Source: Acanthopleura granulata (lineage: Eukaryota > Mollusca > Polyplacophora > Chitonida > Chitonidae). From it: a stretch of DNA of 64,000 nucleotides. The position numbers and the translations under genes were made by a program. Location: contig JABBOT010000010.1 of assembly GCA_016165875.1 (NCBI GenBank), positions 11,059,498-11,123,497 on the forward strand, written 5' to 3'. The notes below the pieces were generated by a model, which searched no databases, had not been told where the DNA came from, and saw only the letters and a program-made list of their open reading frames with translations. Of the stretch, positions 1 to 13,983 are shown piece after piece. Position 1 is the stretch's first letter. The number at the start of each line of letters is the position of its first letter.

Positions 1-1282
1 TAGGTACTTCAATAAATATCTTCTTTTGTCAGTTTTCTAAATGATATAGCACCTTGTGGTCAGCACACACTTTCTTTTTCCATTTACCGCCATGTTAACT
101 ACAATTATTTATCAATTAAAGAAAATCGGCAGGCCGAATTTCCTTCGTTTTTGCACAAAGAATAAAGCCTAAGACACACGACGACCATTGAAAAGTACGG
201 GATTTATGCATGGTGATGTTTTCCTACCAGGTCACAAGGTGGGAAACCCCCTAATTAATAGTGCCAAACAAGCTGCTGGCGTCATTAAACTCCACACCCA
301 TGTCAATATTGTTAACAATATGCATTAAAAAATTATCTATGTCATTTTCTAACACTATAAACACAGGTCTTTCAATCACAAAAAGAAATATCCACAGCCC
401 CTAATAATAACCAGTGCATGTGCCTTCTTACCGTTAAGTGCCATCCAGTTTGACCACCATGAATAGGGCCTATAGGTGTAAACACATTGAAAAATACCCT
501 TACTATTTATGGAGTCATTTCACAAAGAACTCACAGCTAAAACTTTATTCCCTAACTTGTGTGGGCCCAAAAGACACATCCTCTCAAATAACTAGATGCT
601 TGGCCTACAGCATATCCAAATATCATCAGGCGTAAACCACCATTTTGTCCAAATAAATGAGGTACAATGCACGTATAGCGTCCTATTGCCATAGAAACAG
701 TGTTGGGATCACTTGCTGATTGGGTAATATTTTCTTCTGTTTAATTGCAGCAACAAGTGATGGACATTTTCCCACCCATTATTTGTCACAGTTTATACCT
801 GCAAAATTACCTGGCACTACTTGAATACACTTCAGAGATACACCCAATGCCCACCCGTTCCCATCCTTTTCTGTGCGCCTGAGTCTTGAATACAAAATGG
901 AATTAGTCTTTTCGTACCTATAGATTGTTGACCTGGAACACTGTGTTTTCAGAAGTTCTGCTGGCAAGAAATGCCAAACCGCTGTATGTTTCCCTAGTCG
1001 TACGTGCACGCAATTTCAAAGTATGTTGTAGTCTGGCTTTTGCTGCTGGAAATACTATATACATTGTGGCTTTTGGTTATTCAAGCAGAATAGAGCTTTT
1101 CTTCCTTTCCTAAGTTGGAAACGTTATTTCAGTGTCATTGCACCAAACCAGTGTTTCTTAACAGCAGAACAACTAGTTGCACGACACCTGGAGATATGAA
1201 CAACCAGCGTTTGATACATTTGACAGGTGGTAAAGGCTTCAAACACGCAATGAAATATTCTTTGCCAAGTTTGCAAAAGAAA

Positions 1283-1354
1283 TTCCCATGCGGGGAATCG
1301 AACCCCGGCCGCCGCGGTGAAAGCGCGGAATACTAACCACTAGACCACATGGGA
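1283..1354 (-). tRNA. tRNA-Glu (UUC), unit 1, D-stem mismatch
   Basis: The minus strand folds as a 72-nt cloverleaf with acceptor stem TCCCATG/CATGGGA, discriminator A, anticodon-loop sequence CTTTCAC (anticodon UUC) and B box GGTTCGATTCC. An A-box match (TGGTCTAGTGG) is present. A TTTCTTTT run follows the 3' end and fits a Pol III terminator. Unlike every other copy, the base that pairs with C12 in the D stem (G23) is a T, so this gene may fold or work less well. Confidence 0.88.
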
Positions 1355-2691
1355 ATGCTGAATATGACGTCGAAAATAAGAGAAATGAAATATCTTCTCG
1401 TCGTCTGAGTAGGTACTTCAATAAATATCTTCTTTTGTCAGTTTTCTAAATGATATAGCACCTTGTGGTCAGCACACACTTTCTTTTTCCATTTACCGCC
1501 ATGTTAACTACAATTATTTATCAATTAAAGAAAATCGGCAGGCCGAATTTCCTTCGTTTTTGCACAAAGAATAAAGCCTAAGACACACGACGACCATTGA
1601 AAAGTACGGGATTTATGCATGGTGATGTTTTCCTACCAGGTCACAAGGTGGGAAACCCCCTAATTAATAGTGCCAAACAAGCTGCTGGCGTCATTAAACT
1701 CCACACCCATGTCAATATTGTTAACAATATGCATTAAAAAATTATCTATGTCATTTTCTAACACTATAAACACAGGTCTTTCAATCACAAAAAGAAATAT
1801 CCACAGCCCCTAATAATAACCAGTGCATGTGCCTTCTTACCGTTAAGTGCCATCCAGTTTGACCACCATGAATAGGGCCTATAGGTGTAAACACACTGAA
1901 AAATACCCTTACTATTTATGGAGTCATTTCACAAAGAACTCACAGCTAAAACTTTATTCCCTAACTTGTGTGGGCCCAAAAGACACATCCTCTCAAATAA
2001 CTAGATGCTTGGCCTACAGCATATCCAAATATCATCAGGCGTAAACCACCATTTTGTCCAAATAAATGAGGTACAATGCACGTATAGCGTCCTATTGCCA
2101 TAGAAACAGTGTTGGGATCACTTGCTGATTGGGTAATATTTTGTTCTGTTTAATTGCAGCAACAAGTGATGGACATTTTTCCACCCATTATTTGTCACAG
2201 TTTATACCTGCAAAATTACCTGGCACTACTTGAATACACTTCAGAGATACAGCCAATGCCCACCCGTTCCCATCCTTTTCTGTGCGCCTGAGTCTTGAAT
2301 ACAAAATGGAATTAGTCTTTTCGTACCTATAGATTGTTGACCTGGAACACTGTGTTTCCAGAAGTTCTGCTGGCAAGAAATGCCAAACCGCTGTATGTTT
2401 CCCTAGTCGTACGTGCACGCAATTTCAAAGTATGTTGTAGTCTGGCTTTTGCTGCTGGAAATACTATATACATTGTGGCTTTTGGTTATTCAAGCAGAAT
2501 AGAGCTTTTCTTCCTTTCCTAAGTTGGAAACGTTATTTCAGTGTCATTGCACCAAACCAGTGTTTCTTAACAGCAGAACAACTAGTTGCACGACACCTGG
2601 AGATATGAACAACCAGCGTTTGATACATTTGACAGGTGGTAAAGGCTTCAAACACGCAATGAAATATTCTTTGCCAAGTTTGCAAAAGAAA

Positions 2692-2763
2692 TTCCCATGC
2701 GGGGAATCGAACCCCGGCCGCCGCGGTGAGAGCGCGGAATCCTAACCACTAGACCACATGGGA
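2692..2763 (-). tRNA. tRNA-Glu (CUC), unit 2
   Basis: A 72-nt cloverleaf with perfect 7-bp acceptor stem, anticodon stem CCGCG/CGCGG around loop CTCTCAC (anticodon CUC), intact A and B boxes and a T-run terminator just downstream on the minus strand. It differs from the unit 3 gene by a single base, the first anticodon base. Confidence 0.95.
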
Positions 2764-4100
2764 ATGCTGAATATCACGTCGAAAATAAGAGAAATGAAAT
2801 ATCTTCTCGTCGTCTGAGTACGTACTTCAGTAAATATCTTCTTTTGTCAGTTTTCTAAATGATATAGCAACTTGTGGTCAGCACACACTTTCTTTTTCCA
2901 TTTACCGCCATGTTAACTACAATTATTTATCAATTAAAGAAAATCGGCAGGCCGAATTTCCTTCGTTTTTGCACAGAGAATAAAGCCTAAGACACACGAC
3001 GACCATTCAAAAGCACGGGATTTATGCATGGTGATGTTTTTCTACCAGGTCACAAGGTGGGAAACCCCCTAATTAATAGTGCCAAACAAGCTGCTGGCGT
3101 CATTAAACTCCACACCCATGTCAATATTGTTAACAATATGCATTAAAAAATTATCTATGTCATTTTCTAACACTATAAACACAGGTCTTTCAATCACAAA
3201 AAGAAATATCCACAGCCCCTAATAATAACCAGTGCATGTGCCTTCTTACCGTTAAGTGCCATCCAGTTTGACCACCATGAAAAGGGCCTATATGTGGAAA
3301 CACACTGAAAAATACCCTTACTATTTATGGAGTCATTTCACAAAGAACTCGCACCTAAAACTTTATTCCCTAACTTGTGTGGGCCCAAAAGACACATCCT
3401 CTCAAATAACTAGATGCTTGGCCTACAGCATATCCAAATATCATCAGGCGTAAACCACCATTTTGTCCAAATAAATGAGGTACAATGCACGTATAGCGTC
3501 CTATTGCCATAGAAACAGTGTTGGGATCACTTGCTGATTGGGTAATATTTTGTTCTGTTTCATTGCAGCAACAAGTGATGGACATTTTTCCACCCATTAT
3601 TTGTCACAGTTTATACCTGCAAAATTACCTGGCACTACTTGAATACACTTCAGAGATACAGCCAATGCCCACCCGTTCCCATCCTTTTCTGTGCGCCTGA
3701 GTCTTGAATACAAAATGGAATTAGTCTTTTCGTACCTATAGATTGTTGACCTGGAACACTGTGTTTCCAGAAGTTCTGCTGGCAAGAAATGCCAAACCGC
3801 TGTATGTTTCCCTAGTCGTACGTGCACGCAATTTCAAAGTATGTTGTAGTCTGGCTTTTGCTGCTGGAAATACTATATACATTGTGGCTTTTGGTTATTC
3901 AAGCAGAATAGAGCTTTTCTTCCTTTCCTAAGTTGGAAACGTTATTTCAGTGTCATTGCACCAAACCAGTGTTTCTTAACAGCAGAACAACTAGTTGCAC
4001 GACACCTGGAGATATGAACAACCAGCGTTTGATACATTTGACAGGTGGTAAAGGCTTCAAACACGCAATGAAATATTCTTTGCCAAGTTTGCAAAAGAAA

Positions 4101-4172
4101 TTCCCATGCGGGGAATCGAACCCCGGCCGCCGCGGTGAAAGCGCGGAATCCTAACCACTAGACCACATGGGA
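4101..4172 (-). tRNA. tRNA-Glu (UUC), unit 3
   Basis: An intact 72-nt cloverleaf with anticodon loop CTTTCAC (UUC). The body is identical to the CUC copies except for the wobble base. The Pol III terminator run TTTCTTTT follows. Confidence 0.95.
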
Positions 4173-5501
4173 ATGCTGAATATGACGTCGAAAATAAGAG
4201 AAATGAAATATCTTCTCGTCGTCTGAGTAGGTACTTCAATAAACATGTTCTTTTGTCAGTTTTCTAAATGATATAGCAACTTGTGGTCAGCACACACTTT
4301 CTTTTTCCATTTACCGCCATGTTAACTACAATTATTTATCAATTAAAGAAAATCGGCAGGCCGAATTTCCTTCGTTTTTGCACAAAGAATAAAGCCTAAG
4401 ACACACGACGACCATTGAAAAGTACGGGATTTATGCATGGTGATGTTTTCCTACCAGGTCACAAGGTAGGAAACCCCCTAATTAATAGTGCCAAACAAGC
4501 TCCTGGCGTCATTAAACTCCACACCCATGTCAATATTGTTAACAATATGCATTAAAAAATTATCTATGTCATTTTCTAACACTATAAACACAGGTCTTTC
4601 AATCACAAAAAGAAATATCCACAGCCCCTAATAATAACCAGTGCATGTGCCTTCTTACCGTTAAGTGCCATCCAGTTTGACCACCATGAATAGGGCCTAT
4701 ATGTGGAAACACACTGAAAAATACCCTTACTATTTATGGAGTCATTTCACAAAGAACTCGCACCTAAAACTTTATTCCCTAACTTGTGTGGGCCCAAAAG
4801 ACACATACTCTCAAATAACTAGATGCTTGGCCTACAGCATATCCAAATATCATCAGGGGTAGACCACCATTTTGTCCAAATAAATGAGGTACAATGCACG
4901 TATAGCGTCCTATTGCCATAGAAACAGTGTTGGGATCACTTGCTGATTGGGTAATATTTTCTTCTGTTTAATTGCAGCCACAAGTGATGGACATTTTCCC
5001 ACCCATTATTTGTCATAGTTTATACCTGCAAAATTACCTGGCACTACTTGAATACACTTCAGAGATACAGCCAATGCCCACCCGTTCCCATCCTTTTCTG
5101 TGCGCCTGAGTCTTGAATACAAAATGGAATTAGTCTTTTCGTACCTATAGATTGCTGATCTGAAATTTTCAGAAGTTCTCCTGGCAAGAATGCCAAACCG
5201 CTGTATGTTCCCCTAGTCGTACGTGCACGCAATTTCAAAGTATGTTGTAGTCTGGCTTTTGCTGCTGGAAATACTATATACATTGTGGCTTTTGGTTTTT
5301 CAAGCAGAATAGAGCTTTTCTTCCTTTCCTAAGTTGGAAACGTTATTTCAGTGTCATTGCACCAAACCAATGTTTCTTAACAGCACAACAACTAATTGCA
5401 CGACACCTGGAGATATGAACAACCAGCGTTTGATACATTTGACAGGTGGTAAAGGCTTCAAACACGCAATGAAATATTCTTTGCCAAGTTTGCAAAAGAA
5501 A

Positions 5502-5573
5502 TTCCCATGCGGGGAATCGAACCCCGGCCGCCGCGGTGAAAGCGCGGAATCCTAACCACTAGACCACATGGGA
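5502..5573 (-). tRNA. tRNA-Glu (UUC), unit 4
   Basis: An intact 72-nt cloverleaf with anticodon UUC, complete A and B boxes and a T-run terminator. It is the last UUC copy going rightwards; all later readable copies are CUC. Confidence 0.95.
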
Positions 5574-6903
5574 ATGCTGAATATCACGTCGAAAATAAGA
5601 GAAATGAAATATCTTCTCGTCGTCTGAGTAGGTACTTCAATAAATATCTTCTTTTGTCAGTTTTCTAAATGATATAGCACCTTGTGGTCAGCACACACTT
5701 TCTTTTTCCATTTACCGCCATGTTAACTACAATTATTTATCAATTAAAGAAAATCGGCAGGCCGAATTTCCTTCGTTTTTGCACAAAGAATAAAGCCTAA
5801 GACACACGACGACCATTCAAAAGTACGGGATTTATGCATGGTGATGTTTTTCTACCAGGTCACAAGGTGGGAAACCCCCTAATTAATAGTGCCAAACAAG
5901 CTGCTGGCGTCATTAAACTCCACACCCATGTCAATATTGTTAACAATATGCATTAAAAAATTATCTATGTCATTTTTCTAACACTATAAACACAGGTCTT
6001 TCAATCACAAAAAGAAATATCCACAGCCCCTAATAATAACCAGTGCATGTGCCTTCTTACCGTTAAGTGCCATCCAGTTTGACCACCATGAATAGGGCCT
6101 ATATGTGGAAACACACTGAAAAATACCCTTACTATTTATGGAGTCATTTCACAAAGAACTCGCACCTAAAACTTTATTCCCTAACTTGTGTGGGCCCAAA
6201 AGACACATACTCTCAAATAACTAGATGCTTGGCCTACACCATATCCAAATATCATCAGGGGTAGACCACCATTTTGTCCAAATAAATCAGGTACAATGCA
6301 CGTATAGCGTCCTATTGCCATAGAAACAGTGTTGGGATCACTTGCTGATTGGGTAATATTTTCTTCTGTTTAATTGCAGCCACAAGTGATGGACATTTTC
6401 CCACCCATTATTTGTCATAGTTTATACCTGCAAAATTACCTGGCACTACTTGAATACACTTCAGAGATACAGCCAATGCCCACCCGTTCCCATCCTTTTC
6501 TGTGCGCCTGAGTCTTGAATACAAAATGGAATTAGTCTTTTCGTACCTATAGATTGCTGATCTGGAATTTTCAGAAGTTCTGCTGGCAAGAATGCCAAAC
6601 CGCTGTATGTTCCCCTAGTCGTACGTGCACGCAATTTCAAAGTATGTTGTAGTCTGGCTTTTGCTGCTGGAAATACTATATACATTGTGGCTTTTGGTTT
6701 TTCAAGCAGAATAGAGCTTTTCTTCCTTTCCTAAGTTGGAAACGTTATTTCAGTGTCATTGCACCAAACCAATGTTTCTTAACAGCAGAACAACTAATTG
6801 CACGACACCTGGAGATATGAACAACCAGCGTTTGATACATTTGACAGGTGGTAAAGGCTTCAAACACGCAATGAAATATTCTTTGCCAAGTTTGCAAAAG
6901 AAA

Positions 6904-6975
6904 TTCCCATGCGGGGAATCGAACCCCGGCCGCCGCGGTGAGAGCGCGGAATCCTAACCACTAGACCACATGGGA
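6904..6975 (-). tRNA. tRNA-Glu (CUC), unit 5
   Basis: An intact 72-nt cloverleaf with anticodon CUC and a T-run terminator. Its spacer belongs to the attgctgatctgg subtype. Confidence 0.95.
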
Positions 6976-8304
6976 ATGCTGAATATCACGTCGAAAATAA
7001 GAGAAATGAAATATCTTCTCGTCGTCTGAGTAGGTACTTCAATAAATATCTTCTTTTGTCAGTTTTCTAAATGATATAGCACCTTGTGGTCAGCACACAC
7101 TTTCTTTTTCCATTTACCGCCATGTTAACTACAATTATTTATCAATTAAAGAAAATCGGCAGGCCGAATTTCCTTCGTTTTTGCACAAAGAATAAAGCCT
7201 AAGACACACGACGACCATTCAAAAGTACGGGATTTATGCATGGTGATGTTTTCCTACCAGGTCACAAGGTAGGAAACCCCCTAATTAATAGTGCCAAACA
7301 AGCTGCTGGCGTCATTAAACTCCACACCCATGTCAATATTGTTAACAATATGCATTAAAAAATTATCTATGTCATTTTCTAACACTATAAACACAGGTCT
7401 TTCAATCACAAAAAGAAATATCCACAGCCCCTAATAATAACCAGTGCATGTGCCTTCTTACCGTTAAGTGCCATCCAGTTTGACCACCATGAATAGGGCC
7501 TATAGGTGTAAACACATTGAAAAATACCCTTACTATTTATGAAGTCATTTCACAAAGAACTCACAGCTAAAACTTTATTCCCCAACTTGTGTGGGCCCAA
7601 AAGACACATACTCTCAAATAACTAGATGCTTGGCCTACAGGATATCCAAATATCATCAGGGGTAGACCACCATTTTGTCCAAATAAATCAGGTACAATGC
7701 ACGTATAGCGTCCTATTGCCATAGAAACAGTGTTGGGATCACTTGCTGATTGGGTAATATTTTCTTCTGTTTAATTGCAGCAACAAGTGATGGACATTTT
7801 CCCACCCATTATTTGTCATAGTTTATACCTGCAAAATTACCTGGCACTACTTGAATACACTTCAGAGATACAGCCAATGCCCACCCGTTCCCATCCTTTT
7901 CTGTGCGCCTGAGTCTTGAATACAAAATGGAATTAGTCTTTTCGTACCTATAGATTGCTGATCTGGAATTTTCAGAAGTTCTGCTGGCAAGAATGCCAAA
8001 CCGCTGTATGTTCCCCTAGTCGTACGTGCACGCAATTTCAAAGTATGTTGTAGTCTGGCTTTTGCTGCTGGAAATACTATATACATTGTGGCTTTTGGTT
8101 TTTCAAGCAGAATAGAGCTTTTCTTCCTTTCCTAAGTTGGAAACGTTATTTCAGTGTCATTGCACCAAACCAATGTTTCTTAACAGCAGAACAACTAATT
8201 GCACGACACCTGGAGATATGAACAACCAGCGTTTGATACATTTGACAGGTGGTAAAGGCTTCAAACACGCAATGAAATATTCTTTGCCAAGTTTGCAAAA
8301 GAAA

Positions 8305-8376
8305 TTCCCATGCGGGGAATCGAACCCCGGCCGCCGCGGTGAGAGCGCGGAATCCTAACCACTAGACCACATGGGA
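8305..8376 (-). tRNA. tRNA-Glu (CUC), unit 6
   Basis: An intact 72-nt cloverleaf with anticodon CUC and a T-run terminator. The unit shares diagnostic spacer variants with unit 9, three units on (for example cctacaggatatcc at about 7634 and about 11842). Confidence 0.95.
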
Positions 8377-9705
8377 ATGCTGAATATCACGTCGAAAATA
8401 AGAGAAATGAAATATCTTCTCGTCGTCTGAGTAGGTACTTCAATAAATATCTTCTTTTGTCAGTTTTCTAAATGATATAGCACCTTGTGGTCAGCACACA
8501 CTTTCTTTTTCCATTTACCGCCATGTTAACTACAATTATTTATCAATTAAAGAAAATCGGCAGGCCGAATTTCCTTCGTTTTTGCACAAAGAATAAAGCC
8601 TAAGACACACGACGACCATTCAAAAGTACGGGATTTATGCATGGTGATGTTTTCCTACCAGGTCACAAGGTAGGAAACCCCCTAATTAATAGTGCCAAAC
8701 AAGCTGCTGGCGTCATTAAACTCCACACCCATGTCAATATTGTTAACAATATGCATTAAAAAATTATCTATGTCATTTTCTAACACTATAAACACAGGTC
8801 TTTCAATCACAAAAAGAAATATCCACAGCCCCTAATAATAACCAGTGCATGTGCCTTCTTACCGTTAAGTGCCATCCAGTTTGACCACCATGAATAGGGC
8901 CTATAGGTGTAAACACATTGAAAAATACCCTTACTATTTATGAAGTCATTTCACAAAGAACTCACAGCTAAAACTTTATTCCCCAACTTGTGTGGGCCCA
9001 AAAGACACATACTCTCAAATAACTAGATGCTTGGCCTACACCATATCCAAATATCATCAGGGGTAGACCACCATTTTGTCCAAATAAATCAGGTACAATG
9101 CACGTATAGCGTCCTATTGCCATAGAAACAGTGTTGGGATCACTTGCTGATTGGGTAATATTTTCTTCTGTTTAATTGCAGCCACAAGTGATGGACATTT
9201 TCCCACCCATTATTTGTCATAGTTTATACCTGCAAAATTACCTGGCACTACTTGAATACACTTCAGAGATACAGCCAATGCCCACCCGTTCCCATCCTTT
9301 TCTGTGCGCCTGAGTCTTGAATACAAAATGGAATTAGTCTTTTCGTACCTATAGATTGCTGATCTGGAATTTTCAGAAGTTCTGCTGGCAAGAATGCCAA
9401 ACCGCTGTATGTTCCCCTAGTCGTACGTGCACGCAATTTCAAAGTATGTTGTAGTCTGGCTTTTGCTGCTGGAAATACTATATACATTGTGGCTTTTGGT
9501 TTTTCAAGCAGAATAGAGCTTTTCTTCCTTTCCTAAGTTGGAAACGTTATTTCAGTGTCATTGCACCAAACCAATGTTTCTTAACAGCAGAACAACTAAT
9601 TGCACGACACCTGGAGATATGAACAACCAGCGTTTGATACATTTGACAGGTGGTAAAGGCTTCAAACACGCAATGAAATATTCTTTGCCAAGTTTGCAAA
9701 AGAAA

Positions 9706-9777
9706 TTCCCATGCGGGGAATCGAACCCCGGCCGCCGCGGTGAGAGCGCGGAATCCTAACCACTAGACCACATGGGA
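9706..9777 (-). tRNA. tRNA-Glu (CUC), unit 7
   Basis: An intact 72-nt cloverleaf with anticodon CUC and a T-run terminator. The unit is nearly identical to its left neighbour. Confidence 0.95.
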
Positions 9778-11110
9778 ATGCTGAATATCACGTCGAAAAT
9801 AAGAGAAATGAAATATCTTCTCGTCGTCTGAGTAGGTACTTCAATAAATATCTTCTTTTGTCAGTTTTCTAAATGATATAGCACCTTGTGGTCAGCACAC
9901 ACTTTCTTTTTCCATTTACCGCCATGTTAACTACAATTATTTATCAATTAAAGAAAATCGGCAGGCCGAATTTCCTTCGTTTTTGCACAAAGAATAAAGC
10001 CTAAGACACACGACGACCATTCAAAAGTACGGGATTTATGCATGGTGATGTTTTTCTACCAGGTCACAAGGTGGGAAACCCCCTAATTAATAGTGCCAAA
10101 CAAGCTGCTGGCGTCATTAAACTCCACACCCATGTCAATATTGTTAACAATATGCATTAAAAAATTATCTATGTCATTTTCTAACACTATAAACACAGGT
10201 CTTTCAATCACAAAAAGAAATATCCACAGCCCCTAATAATAACCAGTGCATGTGCCTTCTTACCGTTAAGTGCCATCCAGTTTGACCACCATGAATAGGG
10301 CCTATAGGTGTAAACACATTGAAAAATACCCTTACTATTTATGAGTCATTTCACAAAGAACTCACCTAAAACTTTATTCCCTAACTTGTGTGGGCCCAAA
10401 AGACACATACTCTCAAATAACTAGATGCTTGGCCTCCACCATATCCAAATATCATCAGGGGTAGACCACCATTTTGTCCAAATAAATCAGGTACAATGCA
10501 CGTATAGCGTCCTATTGCCATAGAAACAGTGTTGGGATCACTTGCTGATTGGGTAATATTTTCTTCTGTTTAATTGCAGCCACAAGTGATGGACATTTTC
10601 CCACCCATTATTTGTCACAGTTTATACCTGCAAAATTACCTGGCACTACTTGAATACACTTCAGAGATACAGCCAATGCCCACCCGTTCCCATCCTTTTC
10701 TGTGCGCCTGAGTCTTGAATACAAAATGGAATTAGTCTTTTCGTACCTATAGATTGTTGACCTGGAACACTGTGTTTCCAGAAGTTCTGCTGGCAAGAAT
10801 GCCAAACCGCTGTATGTTTCCCTAGTCGTACGTGCACGCAATTTCAAAGTATGTTGTAGTCTGGCTTTTGCTGCTGGAAATACTATATACATTGTGGCTT
10901 TTGGTTATTCAAGCAGAATAGAGCTTTTCTTCCTTTCCTAAGTTGGAAACGTTATTTCAGTGTCATTGCACCAAACCAATGTTTCTTAACAGCACAACAA
11001 CTAATTGCACGACACCTGGAGATATGAACAACCAGCGTTTGATACATTTGACAGGTGGTAAAGGCTTCAAACACGCAATGAAATATTCTTTGCCAAGTTT
11101 GCAAAAGAAA

Positions 11111-11182
11111 TTCCCATGCGGGGAATCGAACCCCGGCCGCCGCGGTGAGAGCGCGGAATCCTAACCACTAGACCACATGGGA
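11111..11182 (-). tRNA. tRNA-Glu (CUC), unit 8
   Basis: An intact 72-nt cloverleaf with anticodon CUC and a T-run terminator. The spacer of this unit combines variants of both subtypes (the attgttgacctgg block with otherwise left-array variants), which suggests recombination or gene conversion between units. Confidence 0.95.
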
Positions 11183-12511
11183 ATGCTGAATATCACGTCG
11201 AAAATAAGAGAAATGAAATATCTTCTCGTCGTCTGAGTAGGTACTTCAATAAATATCTTCTTTTGTCAGTTTTCTAAATGATATAGCACCTTGTGGTCAG
11301 CACACACTTTCTTTTTCCATTTACCGCCATGTTAACTACAATTATTTATCAATTAAAGAAAATCGGCAGGCCGAATTTCCTTCGTTTTTGCACAAAGAAT
11401 AAAGCCTAAGACACACGACGACCATTGAAAAGTACGGGATTTATGCATGGTGATGTTTTCCTACCAGGTCACAAGGTAGGAAACCCCCTAATTAATAGTG
11501 CCAAACAAGCTGCTGGCGTCATTAAACTCCACACCCATGTCAATATTGTTAACAATATGCATTAAAAAATTATCTATGTCATTTTCTAACACTATAAACA
11601 CAGGTCTTTCAATCACAAAAAGAAATATCCACAGCCCCTAATAATAACCAGTGCATGTGCCTTCTTACCGTTAAGTGCCATCCAGTTTGACCACCATGAA
11701 TAGGGCCTATAGGTGTAAACACACTGAAAAATACCCTTACTATTTATGAAGTCATTTCACAAAGAACTCACAGCTAAAACTTTATTCCCCAACTTGTGTG
11801 GGCCCAAAAGACACATACTCTCAAATAACTAGATGCTTGGCCTACAGGATATCCAAATATCATCAGGGGTAGACCACCATTTTGTCCAAATAAATGAGGT
11901 ACAATGCACGTATAGCGTCCTATTGCCATAGAAACAGTGTTGGGATCACTTGCTGATTGGGTAATATTTTCTTCTGTTTAATTGCAGCAACAAGTGATGG
12001 ACATTTTCCCACCCATTATTTGTCACAGTTTATACCTGCAAAATTACCTGGCACTACTTGAATACACTTCAGAGATACAGCCAATGCCCACCCGTTCCCA
12101 TCCTTTTCTGTGCGCCTGAGTCTTGAATACAAAATGGAATTAGTCTTTTCGTACCTATAGATTGCTGATCTGGAATTTTCAGAAGTTCTGCTGGCAAGAA
12201 TGCCAAACCGCTGTATGTTCCCCTAGTCGTACGTGCACGCAATTTCAAAGTATGTTGTAGTCTGGCTTTTGCTGCTGGAAATACTATATACATTGTGGCT
12301 TTTGGTTTTTCAAGCAGAATAGAGCTTTTCTTCCTTTCCTAAGTTGGAAACGTTATTTCAGTGTCATTGCACCAAACCAATGTTTCTTAACAGCAGAACA
12401 ACTAATTGCACGACACCTGGAGATATGAACAACCAGCGTTTGATACATTTGACAGGTGGTAAAGGCTTCAAACACGCAATGAAATATTCTTTGCCAAGTT
12501 TGCAAAAGAAA

Positions 12512-12583
12512 TTCCCATGCGGGGAATCGAACCCCGGCCGCCGCGGTGAGAGCGCGGAATCCTAACCACTAGACCACATGGGA
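12512..12583 (-). tRNA. tRNA-Glu (CUC), unit 9
   Basis: An intact 72-nt cloverleaf with anticodon CUC and a T-run terminator. Confidence 0.95.
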
Positions 12584-13910
12584 ATGCTGAATATCACGTC
12601 GAAAATAAGAGAAATGAAATATCTTCTCGTCGTCTGAGTAGGTACTTCAATAAATATCTTCTTTTGTCAGTTTTCTAAATGATATAGCACCTTGTGGTCA
12701 GCACACACTTTCTTTTTCCATTTACCGCCATGTTAACTACAATTATTTATCAATTAAAGAAAATCGGCAGGCCGAATTTCCTTCGTTTTTGCACAAAGAA
12801 TAAAGCCTAAGACACACGACGACCATTCAAAAGTACGGGATTTATGCATGGTGATGTTTTCCTACCAGGTCACAAGGTAGGAAACCCCCTAATTAATAGT
12901 GCCAAACAAGCTGCTGGCGTCATTAAACTCCACACCCATGTCAATATTGTTAACAATATGCATTAAAAAATTATCTATGTCATTTTCTAACACTATAAAC
13001 ACAGGTCTTTCAATCACAAAAAGAAATATCCACAGCCCCTAATAATAACCAGTGCATGTGCCTTCTTACCGTTAAGTGCCATCCAGTTTGACCACCATGA
13101 ATAGGGCCTATAGGTGTAAACACATTGAAAAATACCCTTACTATTTATGAAGTCATTTCACAAAGAACTCACTGCTAAAACTTTATTCCCTAACTTGTGT
13201 GGGCCCTAAGACACATACTCTCAAATAACTAGATGCTTGGCCTACACCATATCCAAATATCATCAGGGGTAGACCACCATTTTGTCCAAATAAATCAGGT
13301 ACAATGCACGTATAGCGTCCTATTGCCATAGAAACAGTGTTGGGATCACTTGCTGATTGGGTAATATTTTCTTCTGTTTAATTGCAGCCACAAGTGATGG
13401 ACATTTTCCCACCCATTATTTGTCATAGTTTATACCTGCAAAATTACCTGGCACTACTTGAATACACTTCAGAGATACAGCCAATGCCCACCCGTTCCCA
13501 TCCTTTTCTGTGCGCCTGAGTCTTGAATACAAAATGGAATTAGTCTTTTCGTACCTATAGATTGCTGATCTGGAATTTTCAGAAGTTCTGCTGGCAAGAA
13601 TGCCAAACCGCTGTATGTTCCCCTAGTCGTACGTGCACGCAATTTCAAAGTATGTTGTAGTCTGGCTTTTGCTGCTGGAAATACTATATACATTGTGGCT
13701 TTTGGTTATTCAAGCAGAATAGAGCTTTTCTTCCTTTCCTAAGTTGGAAACGTTATTTCAGTGTCATTGCACCAAACCAATGTTTCTTAACAGCACAACA
13801 ACTAATTGCACGACACCTGGAGATATGAACAACCAGCGTTTGATACATTTGACAGGTGGTAAAGGCTCAAACACGCAATGAAATATTCTTTGCCAAGTTT
13901 GCAAAAGAAA

Positions 13911-13983
13911 TTCCATGCGGGGAATCGAACCCCGGCCGCCGCGGTGAGCGCGGAATCCCTAACACCACTGGAGCCACATGGGA
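13911..13983 (-). pseudogene. Broken tRNA-Glu copy, unit 10
   Basis: This aligns with the other tRNA-Glu genes but has several indels. One C is missing from the 3' acceptor strand, two bases are missing from the anticodon loop (leaving CTCAC between the CCGCG/CGCGG stem), and there are three single-base insertions in the 5' half. As written it cannot make a normal tRNA. The indels continue in the flanking spacer to about 14215, so a local assembly error is as likely as a true pseudogene. Confidence 0.85.

Noticed and set aside
779..1009. Recurrent 74-94-codon minus-strand frames in array units
   Set aside because: Lengths and reading frames change between units through small indels, so they are not kept as coding sequence.
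1..1282. Other RNA genes (5S rRNA, U6 or U2 snRNA) in the array spacer
   Set aside because: I looked for their conserved internal sequences on both strands and found none; only the tRNA-Glu gene is present in each unit.
1115..1336. Recurrent 73-codon plus-strand frame in nearly every array unit
   Set aside because: It overlaps the tRNA gene antisense, starts with a non-ATG codon and is repeated only because the units are nearly identical. No protein features are seen.
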